NCBI GenBank assembly: GCA_035235625.1
Contig: CP141145.1
Span: forward strand, 45,674,668-45,738,667
Source: Saururus chinensis
Taxonomy: Eukaryota; Streptophyta; Magnoliopsida; Piperales; Saururaceae
Reading direction: 5' to 3'
Length of the DNA: 64,000 nt
The position numbers and the translations under genes are program-made. Shown piece by piece: positions 11,430-22,270 of the stretch; the first letter of the stretch is position 1; every line of letters begins with the position of its first letter. Under the pieces are notes generated by a model. The model was not told where the DNA came from. It searched no databases and saw only the letters and a program-made list of their open reading frames with translations.

Positions 11430-11960
11430 CATTGTTACAGTAAAGAGAGAGGGGAAGGAGGAGGGGGGCTGGATTCCAGCTCCACGACCTCAAAAGGGGC
11501 CCTCCTCCCTCCAACTCCCACACTTTCTCCCCCCTCAACCCGACACCCCCCTCCTTTGAAAAAAAGAGGGGAAGGGGGTGGGGCCCTGCGGGGGGGGGGG
11601 GGGAGGGAGGAACCAGGTAGGGGGGAAGGGTAGAGCTGGGGGTGGAAAGGAGGGCAACTGGGGAGGGGAAGGGCGGCGAACGTAGGCGGTGTAGGGAGGC
11701 TGGGCGCACGTGTGAATTGGGCGAGAGGGGCGGTGGTCGAAACACTTCACACAATGGGGGTGGTGAGGAAGGGCGGTGCAGGTATAGGCAGTCAACGGCA
11801 GAGCGAGGACAGGCGGAACGGTGCAGCAGTCGGAAGACGACAGGGGCTGGTACCCGGTGGGAGGAGACAAAAATGAGAAATGCCAAAAATGCCGGCACGG
11901 GGGTTTTCACACACGAGGGCCATTATATATCGTTGGGCATGGTGAAGATGTCACCCCGCG
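11430..11960. other. GC-rich, purine-biased block inside the CACTA element
   Basis: A sharp base-composition change from the AT-rich flanks, with long G runs (a near-pure G tract at about 11589-11604) and proline-rich frames on the minus strand. It is probably captured host DNA, for example a 5' UTR or GC-rich first exon, but I cannot name the source. The open frames here on both strands are not credible genes. Confidence 0.4.
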
Positions 11961-12180
11961 CGGAAAATTTTATGACACTGGATTTGTGCGCTTGCCTTTT
12001 CACTCTACGACGCATTCTATGCGTTGCAAATGACAATAGTTTGCGACACTTAACCTAAGCGTCACAACAATAATACTTTTAATGACAATTTTAAACAACA
12101 TCACAAATATTATATTTGTGACGTTTACTAAACGTTGCTAATTATAATCTTTTGCAACGCTTATCCAAAAGCGTCACAAA

Positions 12181-12537
12181 AACTCACTCCCTCTCTCCTC
12201 TCTCTCCTTCTCCTCCCTCTCCACTCTCTCTCTCCCTTCTCTCTGCTCCCTCTCCTCTCTCTCTCCCTCTCCATCTCCTCTCTCTCCCACTCCTCTCTCC
12301 CTCTTCTCTATTTCTTTCTCTCCCTCTCCTCTCTCTCTCTCCCTTTCCTCTCTCTCCCTCTTTCTCTCCTCTCTCTCCCTCTTTCTCTCCCTCTCCCTCT
12401 CCCTCTCATCTTTCTCCTCTCTCTCCCTCTCCTCTCTCTTTCCCTCTCATCTTTCTCCTCTCTCTCCCTCTCTTCTTTCTCTTTCCCTCTCATCTCTCTC
12501 TCCCTCTCCTCTCTCTCTCCCTCTCTCTACACACTAT
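12181..12537. repeat. CT-rich low-complexity tract, ~360 bp
   Basis: Almost pure pyrimidine, mostly CTCTCTCC and CCCTCTCCT units with no fixed period. It generates long Leu/Ser/Pro open frames on the plus strand and Arg/Glu frames on the minus strand, all artefacts of composition. Confidence 0.92.
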
Positions 12538-13042
12538 CACTCCTCTAATTTTAATTTTTTTATTTTTAAAAATAAATAAATAAAATAAAATAAATATTGT
12601 TAGCAATGTATATTTTTATACATCGGTAATAGTATATGTATTAGCAACGTATAGAAATATAAGTTGCAACTACCTGTACTATTAGCGAAGTATATTCTAT
12701 ACATCACTAATAGTATTTATTTTAATTTTTAATTTTTTAAAATATAATAATATATAAAAAAATCTTAAAAAATTAAAAATTAATTAATGGATGTTGATAT
12801 CCCTACTCCATATACTAGACACCATCCCTACACCACCAGGGTGTCTCCAATCACATAATAACACATCAAATCCTAATCTGAAAATAAAACACGTCAACAC
12901 TGAAAAAACACGTCAAGGCATACGTCAAGGCATTTCAAATGTGAGATAAAAAGTCCCCCTCTTCTTCATGAGCTTCCATTCCTCCTGCTCTTCTTCCTCC
13001 CTGCCCACTCAAATCTCCTCTTCTCCCCCTTAGTGAGTTTCT

Positions 13043-13330
13043 AGAATGCCGATGCCTTCCTCCCCTGCACCTGCATCCTCGCCTCCGTCGACTACGCCAT
13101 CCCCGCCAGATCCGACCTCTACATCGTCTCTGCCGGTGCCGCTAGAACCCGGGCGAGTTCCTGCTCAACCTGCTCCACCAAAACGTGGCCATCTTCTCCA
13201 CCATCATCCCAGAGCTGGTCCGCTACTTCCCTGTGCTCAATCCTGCTCATCGTCTCCAACCCGGTGGACATCCTCACGTACGTCGCCTCGTCGCCGGGAA
13301 GCTGTCCGGTTCCCCCACCCCCCAACCGGC
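13043..13330 (+). pseudogene. Captured L-lactate dehydrogenase fragment 1
   Basis: Across shifted frames this encodes AFLP, ILASVDYAI, SDLYIVSAGA, LLNLLHQNVAIFSTIIPELV, SILLIVSNPVDILTYVA and KLSG, in the order of the NAD-binding half of plant L-lactate dehydrogenase. At least three frameshifts break it. It is one of three related fragments within the CACTA element. The active-site histidine region is absent. Confidence 0.75.
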
Positions 13331-13382
13331 GAAAAAGAACGGATGCAATAGGAAGAAAAGAGAAGACAACCAAACCAATCAC

Positions 13383-13535
13383 TCAACAGCAATGGTAAAT
13401 GCAGATGACACGTCCTTGAGGTTTTGGAGAACAAATTGCCACAAGGACCAAAGCGATAACCACAACAACGAAGAAGCCCATGAGGTCAATTCCACCATTG
13501 TCATCGGAGAGAGCAGAGCAGCAGACCTTCCCCAT
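13383..13535 (-). CDS. 50-aa single-pass membrane protein frame inside the CACTA element
   Basis: A complete ATG-to-TGA frame begins MGKVCCSALSDD, has a clear hydrophobic span MGFFVVVVIALVLVAIC (residues ~19-35), and ends SPKPQGRVICIYHCC. The Cys pairs at both ends, acidic N-terminus and basic tail suggest a real small membrane protein caught with its gene. It lies antisense to, and between, the lactate dehydrogenase pieces. I do not recognise the family with certainty; small plant proteins with a similar V/I/L-rich span and basic or Cys-rich tail exist. It is too short to exclude chance, but the composition argues against that. Confidence 0.4.
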   Translation of the reverse strand: MGKVCCSALSDDNGGIDLMGFFVVVVIALVLVAICSPKPQGRVICIYHCC

Positions 13536-13711
13536 CACCACGAAAAGATGGAGAAAAGCCCAATGAGATTCAAAAGCACCTTCGGATAATATCAGTACAA
13601 CTTTCTATTCCATCTCAGAAACCGAAGCCAAATTTGACTGAGACAAATGTAATCCTTCAAACACATTTTTGCTCGTTGTTTAAAGAAACTATGCACCCTA
13701 CTGTCCCCGAC

Positions 13712-13932
13712 CAAGCGCCACACCGAGGTCTGTGTCGTAGGCATGGGCAACGTGGGAATGGCTATCGCGCAAACAATCCTCACACAGGACTTGGTAGACG
13801 AGCTCGTCCTCGTCAACTCCCAAACCTTCCTCCCCCGCACCCACATCCTTGCCTCCATCGACTACGCCGTCCGGATCTGACCTCTACATCGTCGCACCCA
13901 GCACCCACCAAAAATTGGGCGAGTCCCGGCTC
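13712..13932 (+). pseudogene. Captured L-lactate dehydrogenase fragment 2 (NAD-binding start)
   Basis: In one frame it encodes EVCVVGMGNVGMAIAQTI, LTQDLVDELVLVN, then FLPRTHILASIDYAV. GMGNVG is the GxGxxG dinucleotide-binding loop of the dehydrogenase Rossmann fold. The segment that should join these (KLRGEMLDLQHA) is deleted, and a frameshift near 13875 is followed by SDLYIVAP and LGESRLNLL. It then runs straight into fragment 3. Confidence 0.78.
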
Positions 13933-14345
13933 AACCTGCTCGCCTATACAATCCTCACACAGGACCTGGCAAACGAGCTCATCCTCGTCAATGCCCAGAC
14001 CGACAAGCTCCGCGGCGAGATGCTCGACCTCCAGCATGCCAATGCCTTCCTCCCCAGCACCCGCATCCTCGCCTCTGTCGACTACGCCATCTCTGTTGGA
14101 TCCGACCTCTGCATCGTCGCACCCGGTGCCCGCCAGAACCCGGGCGAGTCCCGGCTCAACTTGCTCCACCAAAACGTGGCCATCTTCTCCACCATCATCC
14201 CGGAGCTGGTTTGCTACTCCCCGTGCTCAATCTTGCTCATCGTCTCCAACCTGGTGGACGTAACCGGGTCATCGGCTCCGGCACCAACCTTGACTCGTCC
14301 CGCTTCCTGTTCCTCATAGCCGATCATCTCGACGTTTCCAGTCTC
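13933..14345 (+). pseudogene. Captured L-lactate dehydrogenase fragment 3
   Basis: The frame restarts earlier in the same protein: TILTQDLANELILVNAQTD, KLRGEMLDLQHANAFLP, ILASVDYAI, SDLCIVAPGARQNPGESRLN, LLHQNVAIFSTIIPELV and SILLIVSNLVDV. A frameshift then gives RVIGSGTNLDSSRFLFLIA and DHLDV. Overlap with fragments 1 and 2 means the captured sequence was duplicated within the element. GARQNPGESRLNL is typical of plant L-lactate dehydrogenase rather than malate dehydrogenase. The product cannot be enzymatic, because the catalytic half is missing. Confidence 0.85.
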
Positions 14346-14589
14346 CTCGAGTTTTTCTCGATGCAGATGGGGTCCGGGAAGGCGGGGGCGGGCTCTCGCT
14401 AAGGATGAGTCCGGGAAGGTGACAGCGGGCTTCGAGTGTGCGGGCTTTCCAGTCTCCTCGAGTTTTTTGTTCGCACCTCCTTGAGCTTTTCATTTGCGCG
14501 TCAACAGCGAGAGGGAGTAAAACGAGAAGGAAAATCCATGTGAGCGGTGTATGAAAAGGTGTAAAGATGCAGAGTATAAATATCATTTT

Positions 14590-14665
14590 CCTTAATTAAT
14601 CTCCCTCTCTTTTCCTCTCTTTCCTTCCTCTCCTCTTTCTATCTCCTTCTCTCTCTACTCACTAT
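14590..14665. repeat. Second CT-rich tract in the CACTA element
   Basis: CTCCCTCTCTTTTCCTCTCTTTCC and following bases repeat, in shorter form, the arrangement at 12181-12600. Both tracts lead into a very similar AT segment (TTAAAAA..AAATAAATAAAATAAAATAAAT), so this boundary region has been duplicated within the element on the two sides of the captured genes. Confidence 0.7.
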
Positions 14666-15212
14666 CTCTTCTTTAATTTTAATTTATTATAATTTTTATT
14701 TTTAAAAATTAATTATAAAAATAAATAAATAAAATAAAATAAATCCTATTAGCGACGTATATTTCTATACATCGCTAATAGTGTATGTATTAGCGACATA
14801 TAGAAATATACGTCACTAATATTTGTACTATTAGCTACATATATTCTATACGTCGCTAATACCTGTACTATTAGCGACATATATTCTATACATCGCTAGT
14901 GACATATTTTTATTTTAAAATTTTAATTAATTACTATTAGTGATGCTTACAATAAACATTGTTAATAGTTATAATTTTTTCTTTTTTAATTTAAAATATA
15001 TATCGTTTAGTGACGTTTGCATAAAGTGTCGCAAATAGGTTAACTATTAGCGACACTTTAAATTAAATGTTGCTAATATCTGACTATTAGCAATGTATAT
15101 ATTTATGCATCACTAATAGTTAATTTTATTTTGACATTTTCCTATGCATCGCAAATAGTTATTTTTAGCGATGTTTGATTTTACGTTGCTAATACTATAT
15201 TTTGTTGTAGTG

Positions 15213-15480
15213 ATTGATTGAGAAACATTGCATTGTGGACTATAGAAAGTGAGCAGATCAATCGATAGACTTGCAAAGAAATTAAGATGCATCTCAAACT
15301 CAATTCTGACACTTTCTGACTTCAATAATATATAGAGTGTCACGACCTAAATTTTTTAAACCCTTTTTAAATGACACAAACAGTAAATCATGAGAAAAAA
15401 ATTTATGGTTTGCTAGAAGTGTTGTCACTTGCGGTGATGTTGTGCTTGACACTGAGATTTTTATGTTGAGACTAGGTAGT
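15213..15480. repeat. Dispersed repeat E, copy 1, right part
   Basis: Continues the match to 26578-26836 interrupted by the CACTA element (GATTGATTGAGAAACATTG, GTGGACTATAG). It includes TGTCACGACCTAAATTT near 15339, which resembles the reversed end of a family A LTR, so repeat E may itself derive from a relative of family A. Confidence 0.8.
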
Positions 15481-15498
15481 GAAAATGAAGTCACGCAT

Positions 15499-18400
15499 TA
15501 TCATGACCCGGATTTTAAAAATCCTTTTTAAATAAATTATACGTGATAAATCACGAAATTTTTTTCTTTCTTAATCACAAAACAAATTATATAATTAAAT
15601 ATCCAAGTCGTGATAACTGGGGTTTACAAATAGGAATATCAAAACTTTTGATATTATTACATGTGTCAAAATTCGATAAATAGCAGGTTAACCCTCTAAG
15701 TACAAATTTGTCATCTGTCTAGAAATAGACAACTAAGTTGGCTCTCACGCTAGTAATTACAATTACTTACAAGATTGTAGAAGTAAGAAACTAGATCCCA
15801 CTAATGGAACGTTGTCCTCAAATGCCCACCAACGTCCTGATCTCACAATGTCCCCATCTAAAGAACCTGCATGCAAACAAGACCAAACATGCAACAAAAC
15901 ATCTCCTCTGCTTGGAGGTGCATTTCAGAAGAACAAAAGTAAAATTTAATATTTTTCGGATCGGACCAACATCACCCGATGTTAGTTGCCTACGTACTCA
16001 TCAGACAACATCTCCAATGTTTCCAACAAGATTGAATCCAGACGTAATTCTGCTTAAAAACTACACTATTCTAAGAAGCATAGCATTACACATGTAATGC
16101 TTAAGTATTTTAAAGCAGCCTATATTTTATGCAAGTCCTTTAATAGTTCCACTTGTTCTTATTAAACAAGAAATATCAGACAATATTATTAATTATCTCT
16201 CGAACCATTGTTAAATAATTAATATCCTCGTCTAATCCCAATGATAGACAGACTTATCAGATGTCAACCTAAGTGACAAATGATAAATTCACCATAGACC
16301 ACCCTCAAAGGTAAATCTATGATGAAACACCATGGAATCCACCAGGAAGTACCATCACCCCTCCTAGCCCATGAAGGACCTAACCGGAATTGAAGGGCAT
16401 GACCCACAACTGTACCTAAACAGAAGTGGCGGGAAAAGACAACCAAGTAGGATGTCAGTTAATCCAAATACGTGTACACTAAAGGATCCTCAATAGATCT
16501 GTGGTGAGCCCGGCTCATACAAAGCTCCCTCCAATGGGGAGGTGCAACCACGTGGTCAAATCAGCAGCTCTTCAATAGAACTAAAACTCATAAAACCATT
16601 CTGAACCCTATCTTGCTCATTAATAAGCTAGGATTTTGAATGACTATCTCAAACCTTATTAGTCTCTTCTAGACTAGGGTTTAAAACTCAAAACTACCAT
16701 CAGTTCATCAACCAAGGCAAATCGTCAGGTCAAAGGCTATGTTCACTCTATGAACTAGTGCCAGACCCCTATGAGGTATTTTAGTCTTTATCTTAATTAG
16801 GTGTGCTCGCCCAATTTAAAACTATCCACCCCATCAATTAATCTTTCAATAATCTTAAGCTAGTGATAAGTTACTATCACAACATCAATATCAAATATCG
16901 AAACAATGAATAACATAAATAATCTAAACCACACAGGTTCAAGCAGATGATAATATCAATAATCAAATTCAATAATGATATTAGAATTGTTCAAGCTCAC
17001 GCACCCTAACCCTCCTTGGGTTAACTTATTGAATCTTTATAAAAATTGATCATAATTCACTTAAGGGCATTAAAGTAATTATTCAATATTGGATATGGTC
17101 CTTACTGCTCTCGGGTAAGTCTTTAACCTCTCAAAAGATTTCAATATCACATTGGCCCGTTAAATTTTATCCACGCAAATGCAGGCTGGTCCGCTCATAA
17201 GAGTATTTCTATGTTTTTATGTAGGGCTTCCCTGAAACCTAATGGGTCCAAAATAATCCGAGGGGAACACCTTGATGTTATGAACCTGAGGTAATTTTCT
17301 TACCATTTAATTGGGTCGTAAACCCCTTGAACCTACCCTGGTTCATATAACCATCTTACCTTATGTAATATCCCTAATTTTCCCGAGTTTCAAAATTTAA
17401 ATACGTGGAAAATAAGGTGTTTGACCTTTTGACATTCTTAGTAAATAACTTCATATCTAGATAGAATTTATGGCTGAAACTAATTCTATTAGAAAGTAGA
17501 CAGATAGAGCTTCAAAACGCCACCAAGAACGCGCGAATCGGAGTCTAGATGAGGGAGATACGACCGTTTGAAGTTGAATATATCGTGCAGGATCCGTTTA
17601 CCCGATTTAGACTGTATTTGGCCCGTTTAAGTCATCTTGTAGGTCTGGTTAACTCGAATTCCGAAATTAATTTTTAAGGTGCTAATTAGGTGGCTTAATT
17701 GGGGAGGATTACCCAAATTCTAAGGGGATTAGGAATCCTAATCCTCATGCTTGTAAAAGGAGTTGATTAAGACTTTTTGGGTCAGAGCCGATAGGGGGAG
17801 AGAAGGCGATCAATGAAGCTCTGGCGAGACTCCGACAAGGCTACAGTGGGAGTGGATCAACAACAAATTAACGATTAAGGTAGAATCGTTACCGTTATCT
17901 CTAAGTATAGATTAATAAATAGTTTATTAAATAAATTTGAATATAATTAGATTTTTGTAATTTTGTCTTTTGAAATTTTAGAATAGTAATCGGAACCGTG
18001 ATGGCTGTAATCACTGTTCTGTAATTTCATTGAACAGTGCGAGGTTTCTAATTTCTTATTTCGCTAGACAGCCGCAGGTTAGCCGTTGATCGGCCGCTGG
18101 CCTTCATCCGACTAGAAACCCCGGTCACTGGGCAAAAGCGACCGGGGGATGAACTAGCCGGTGACAGATTCTGCCGTTGCTGCGCAGGTTACTAAAAAAA
18201 AGGGACAATGGCGGCGTAGTGCAAGCCCTGGCCGGAGGCGGGACCGAGGGTGTGGGAATCACAAGAAGATGGCGATCTGGTCGACCCCGGCCCGTCGCTC
18301 AGCCATGGCTCCCTGCCGCCACCGTGCTTCAGAGTGATGGCAGTTGCAGAAAAAAAAAGGGGGATCTTTTGCCCCAGCCGGCTGCCGACCAGCTGTGAGT

Positions 18401-21400
18401 CGAGGCCCATCTGAATCGCCTTCGTGCAGCGATCTGGGGAGGCCTAGCCTCGCTCCGCCGTGACAGCTAGCAGCAGCGCCGCTAGAGACTTTCTAGCCTC
18501 AGGCTGGACGCGAGGGAGACGACCCGCGCGTCGCGGTCGTCGCGTGCGGTTTCGGGTCAGGCGACCCGAACCGCACTAGCCAGGACCGGGCCCATATGGG
18601 GTTGACCCGGTCTGGTCTATTTTTTTAAAATAAAGTATACCAAGAGTACCGGGTCCGGTTCAGTAGGATAAAATTGTCATAAAAATTTAGGAAAAAATTA
18701 CAAATGACCGAAGTTTGGGCTCCGGTTCAGGAGCCTATGAGCGGATTTAAAAATTAAAAAAAATCCCAGTAGGATTCTAGTGAGTATCCTAAATTGTGAC
18801 CAAGCCACAAGGTCGGAAAAAATTCTGTTAATTAGATAATTAACTATTTTACCCCTAAGGTTAAGGTAAGATAGTTAATTGAACCGGGGTCGGTTCAAGG
18901 GGTTTACAACCTCGTTAAACGGCAAGAAAATTACCTCAGGTTCACAACATCAAGGTGCATCCCTGTGATTAGTTTTGGACCCATCAAGGTTCAAGGAAGC
19001 TTTGAACAAAAAAAATAGAAATACCCTTGTGCAGATTGACCAACATTTGCGTGAATGAAATTGATAGGCCAATGAGATACCGAAACCTTTTGAGAGGTTA
19101 GAGACTTACCGAGTGTAGAGATGATCTTGTTCATTATAGAATGATTACCTTAATGCCTTAGGTGCATTGCGATCAATTTTCAAAGAGATTTAGTAAGCTA
19201 ACCCAAGGAGGGTTAGGGCATGAGAGCTCGAACAATTATAATGTCGTTATTGTATTTATTATTGATATTATGATTTGTTTGGACCTGTGTAGTTTTGATT
19301 GTTTATGTTGTTCATTGTTTCGATATTTGATATTGATGTTGTGATAAGAATTTATCATCTGCTTAGGATTATTAAAAGATAAATCAATGGGGTTTGATAG
19401 CTTTGGATTGGGCGAGAACACCTAATCAAGATAAAGACTAAAATACCTTAGAGGGGTCTGGGACTAGTTCATCCAGCAAATAAAGCCTTTGACCTGACGA
19501 TTTACCTTGGTTGATGAACCGATGGCATGTCTTGAGTTGAAAACCTTAGTCTAGAAGGGACTAACAGGGTTTGGGATAGTCATTCGGAATCCTGGCTTAT
19601 AGATGAGCAAGATAGGGTTCCTAATGGTTTCCTGAGTTTTAGCTCTATTGAGGAGCTGCTGATTTGACCTTGTAGTTGTACCTCCTCATTGGAGGGTGTT
19701 CTTTGTGAGCCGGTCTCACCGCATATTTATTGATGATCTTTTAGTGTACAAGCAATTAGGGTCGCTGACATCCTGCTTGGTTGGTCTCTGACCACTTCTG
19801 TTCAGGTGCAGTTGTGGGCCATGCCCTTCCACTCCGGTCAGGTCCTTATGGGCTAGGTTGGGAGATGGCACTTCCTAGTGGATTCCAGGGTGTTTCGTTG
19901 TCATTTGTCACTTAGGTTGACATCTGATGAGTCTGTCAGTCACTGGGATTAGACATGGATATTAATTATTGAACAATGGTTCGAGAAATAATTAATAACA
20001 TTGATTGATATTGCATGTTTAATTAGAACAAGTGGAACGATTAAAATTCTTGCATAAAATGTAGGTTGCTTGAAAATACTTAAGCATTGCATGTGTGATG
20101 CTATGCTTCTTAGCATAGTGTAGGCAACATTGGGGATGTTATTAGGCAGAACTACGTCTGGATCCGATCTTGTTGGAAACATTGGGGATGTTGTCTGATG
20201 AGTACGTAGGCAACTAACATCGGGTGATGTTGACCCGATCCCAAAAATATTAATAAAACCTTTTGTCCTTTGGAAGCTCTTTTCCTGTAGGTGGAGACGC
20301 TCCATTGTGGTTGTGGTTGTTGTTTGGTTTGCTATGTTGCAGATTCTCCAGAGATGACAAGTGAGACCAAGGCAGGTGAGCACAAGAGGTTTTTGCATTT
20401 TTGCAACTCCGATACGTAAGTGTACCTTAAGCGTGAGAGTCAACTTGTTATTTATTTTCAGACGGGTGACAGACTTGTACTTAGATGGATGAGCTGGTTT
20501 TTATGAATTTTCAGACGTTAAATAATATCATATGATTTGATATTCGTATTTGTGAACCCCAGTTATCATGACCTGGATATTTAATCGAAGGGTTTGTTTT
20601 GTATTTAATGAAATCTTTTTTTCTACCTACCGTTCATGCTATTTAAAAATATTTTTAAAAATCCGGGTTGTGAGACCTTAACCTTAGGGGTAAAACATAC
20701 AATTATCTAATTACTGGGATTTTTCCCTTGCTTATAGATTGGTTAAAATTTAGAATACATATTAAAATCTCACTAAGATTTTTATCAATTTTTAAATCAA
20801 CTCATTGGCCCCTTAATCGGAGCCCCTAAGTTCTATCATTAATTATTACTCTATGCTACAACTTGCAAGGGTAAATTAGTCATTTTAAAGCATGTGAGAT
20901 TTTTAGCTCGATCTAAAACTTGGTCAGAACACTCAAAATATCCTCACAGTAATTTGTAATTTTTTCCAAATTTTTATGACTACTCGAACACATTGAACCA
21001 GACTCGGTTCAGAGAGTGTGTATTGTTGTTTTTTATTTGACCGGACCGAATTGGGTCAGGTAACCCGACCTGGTCCAGCGGCCAACGAGCTGCTTCGTGG
21101 GTCGTCTTCTCTGCTATCAACATGAAGCCATTTGGCCTCTAACAGCGCCACTCATACCGCGGCAGAGGAGGGGGGCAGCTCAGGGATTTTCGGATCGCTG
21201 GCGCACGGAAGAACCGATGGCGTCGATTCCTCTACCGTCCGATGTCCAAAAGAGCCCCCCTTTGTTTTTTTTTCCTGCAACCTGAAGAGCCATGACGGCA
21301 GACTGCCATGACCGAGCAAAGGACCAGGCTCGAATGGATCACCGTCTTCTGGCGATTTTGTGACCCTTGGTCCCGCCTTTGGCTAGGGTCTACACCGCGC

Positions 21401-22253
21401 TGCCACTTGTCTTTTTCTTTTTTTTTTTTCTGCTTAGCGGCCGAATTGCCATGGCCACCGTGGCCGTGGCCACTACTTCCTGGACCGCCACGGCCAAGAC
21501 TAGGGCAGCCCCTCCTTTACTATAGTTCCAACCAACAATCATGCGATCGTCCGACTGGCGGCTGGTAGATTTACTGACAGCTGAAACCAGAAATCACTGT
21601 TCCCCCTAATTACGGGAATAGTGACCGCAGCTCGTATAAAATGAAAAATAAACAGTAAGGTGCAAAAACTACTAAGTAATGTAAGATCATTCATATTTAT
21701 TTAAGGACACTCCTGCTAATCCCTACTTGAAGATTAAGATAACAATCCAACCTTAATTACTAGTTTGCCATCGATCCACTGCCGTCGGAGCCTCACCGGA
21801 GCGTCATTCTCTCCTCCCATTGGGCAAAAGACCCCCTAATTGTGCCATAATCATCCCTTTTATAAGCATGGGATTAGGGTTGCTAATCCCCCTAGAATTT
21901 GGGCCAATCCTCCTCACTTAGGTACCCCAATTAAGCCTCTAAAAACTAATTTTGGAACTCCAATTAACCGGGCCCGCAAGACGATTTAAACGGGCCAAAT
22001 ACATGTCTAAATTGGGTAAACGGCCCCTATACGATATGTTCAACTTCGAACAGTAGTATCTCTCTCATCCAAACTTTGATTCATGCGTTCTTGGTTGTGT
22101 TTCAATGATCGTTCTGTCTACTTTCTAACTACATAGTTTCAGCTACAAATTATATTTAGGGAGGAAGTTATTTTACTAGGAATGTCAATGGGTCAAATAC
22201 TCTGTTTTCCACTTATTTAATTTTTGAAACCTTGAAAATTTTGGGATATTACA
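15499..22253 (-). mobile_element. Family A LTR, minus strand, interrupted by another family A LTR
   Basis: On the minus strand it starts TGTAATATCCCAAAATTTTC at 22253 and ends near 15499 in a decayed GTCATGATA (consensus GTCGTGACA). Removing the insertion at 17364-20675 rejoins CATCTTACCTTA to ACCTTAGGGG, giving a continuous family A sequence of about 3.4 kb. A polypurine tract lies immediately upstream of its 5' end, so this is a 3' LTR rather than a solo LTR. The matching 5' LTR is absent. Confidence 0.82.
17364..20675 (+). mobile_element. Family A LTR, plus strand, nested, 3312 bp, TSD CCTTA
   Basis: Starts TGTAATATCCC and ends GGTTGTGAGA (consensus ends CA; one base has changed). CCTTA at 17359-17363 is repeated at 20676-20680. 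The host is a family A LTR in the opposite orientation. No internal region or second LTR is present, so this is a solo LTR formed by LTR-LTR recombination. A GC-rich block lies at ~18060-18600. Frames in it are unrelated to known proteins. Confidence 0.88.
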
Positions 22254-22270
22254 TTCTTCTCCCCTTAAAA
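22254..22270 (-). other. Polypurine tract of a minus-strand LTR retrotransposon
   Basis: The minus strand reads TTTTAAGGGGAGAAGAA directly before the LTR start TGTAATATCC. This is the plus-strand primer position in LTR retrotransposons and fixes the adjacent LTR as a 3' LTR. Confidence 0.7.

Larger units (their letters stand above)
10937..15212. mobile_element. CACTA (En/Spm) transposon, 4276 bp, TSD ATT, with captured genes
   Basis: The left end is CACTAAAACAAAA and the right end, reversed, is CACTACAACAAAATATAG, the CACTA terminal signature. A 3-bp duplication ATT flanks it (10934-10936 and 15213-15215), and the related repeat at 26578-26590 shows the uninterrupted sequence TAGATTGATTGAG. 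Both subterminal regions (10960-11440, 12600-12720, 14745-15210) hold many copies of TTAGCGACG/CGTCGCTAAT-type motifs in both orientations, as expected for transposase-binding subterminal repeats. No transposase coding is visible, so the element is non-autonomous. The interior carries cellular gene fragments (listed below), making it a Pack-CACTA. Confidence 0.92.

Noticed and set aside
11332-12058. Pro-rich 192-codon minus frame and 138-codon plus frame
   Set aside because: Composition-driven frames in the G-run block of the CACTA element; mutually antisense and without motifs.
12135-12583. Long Leu/Ser/Pro frames (137-143 codons) and an Arg/Glu frame on the other strand
   Set aside because: They are translations of a CT-rich low-complexity tract with no start context or domain.
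13634-14263. 209-codon plus frame, Pro/Ser/Thr-rich
   Set aside because: It is the out-of-frame shadow of lactate dehydrogenase fragments 2 and 3.
17181-20673. Possible single long LTR retrotransposon with inverted LTRs
   Set aside because: The inverted similarity is explained by one family A LTR nested head-on in another, with a matching CCTTA duplication.
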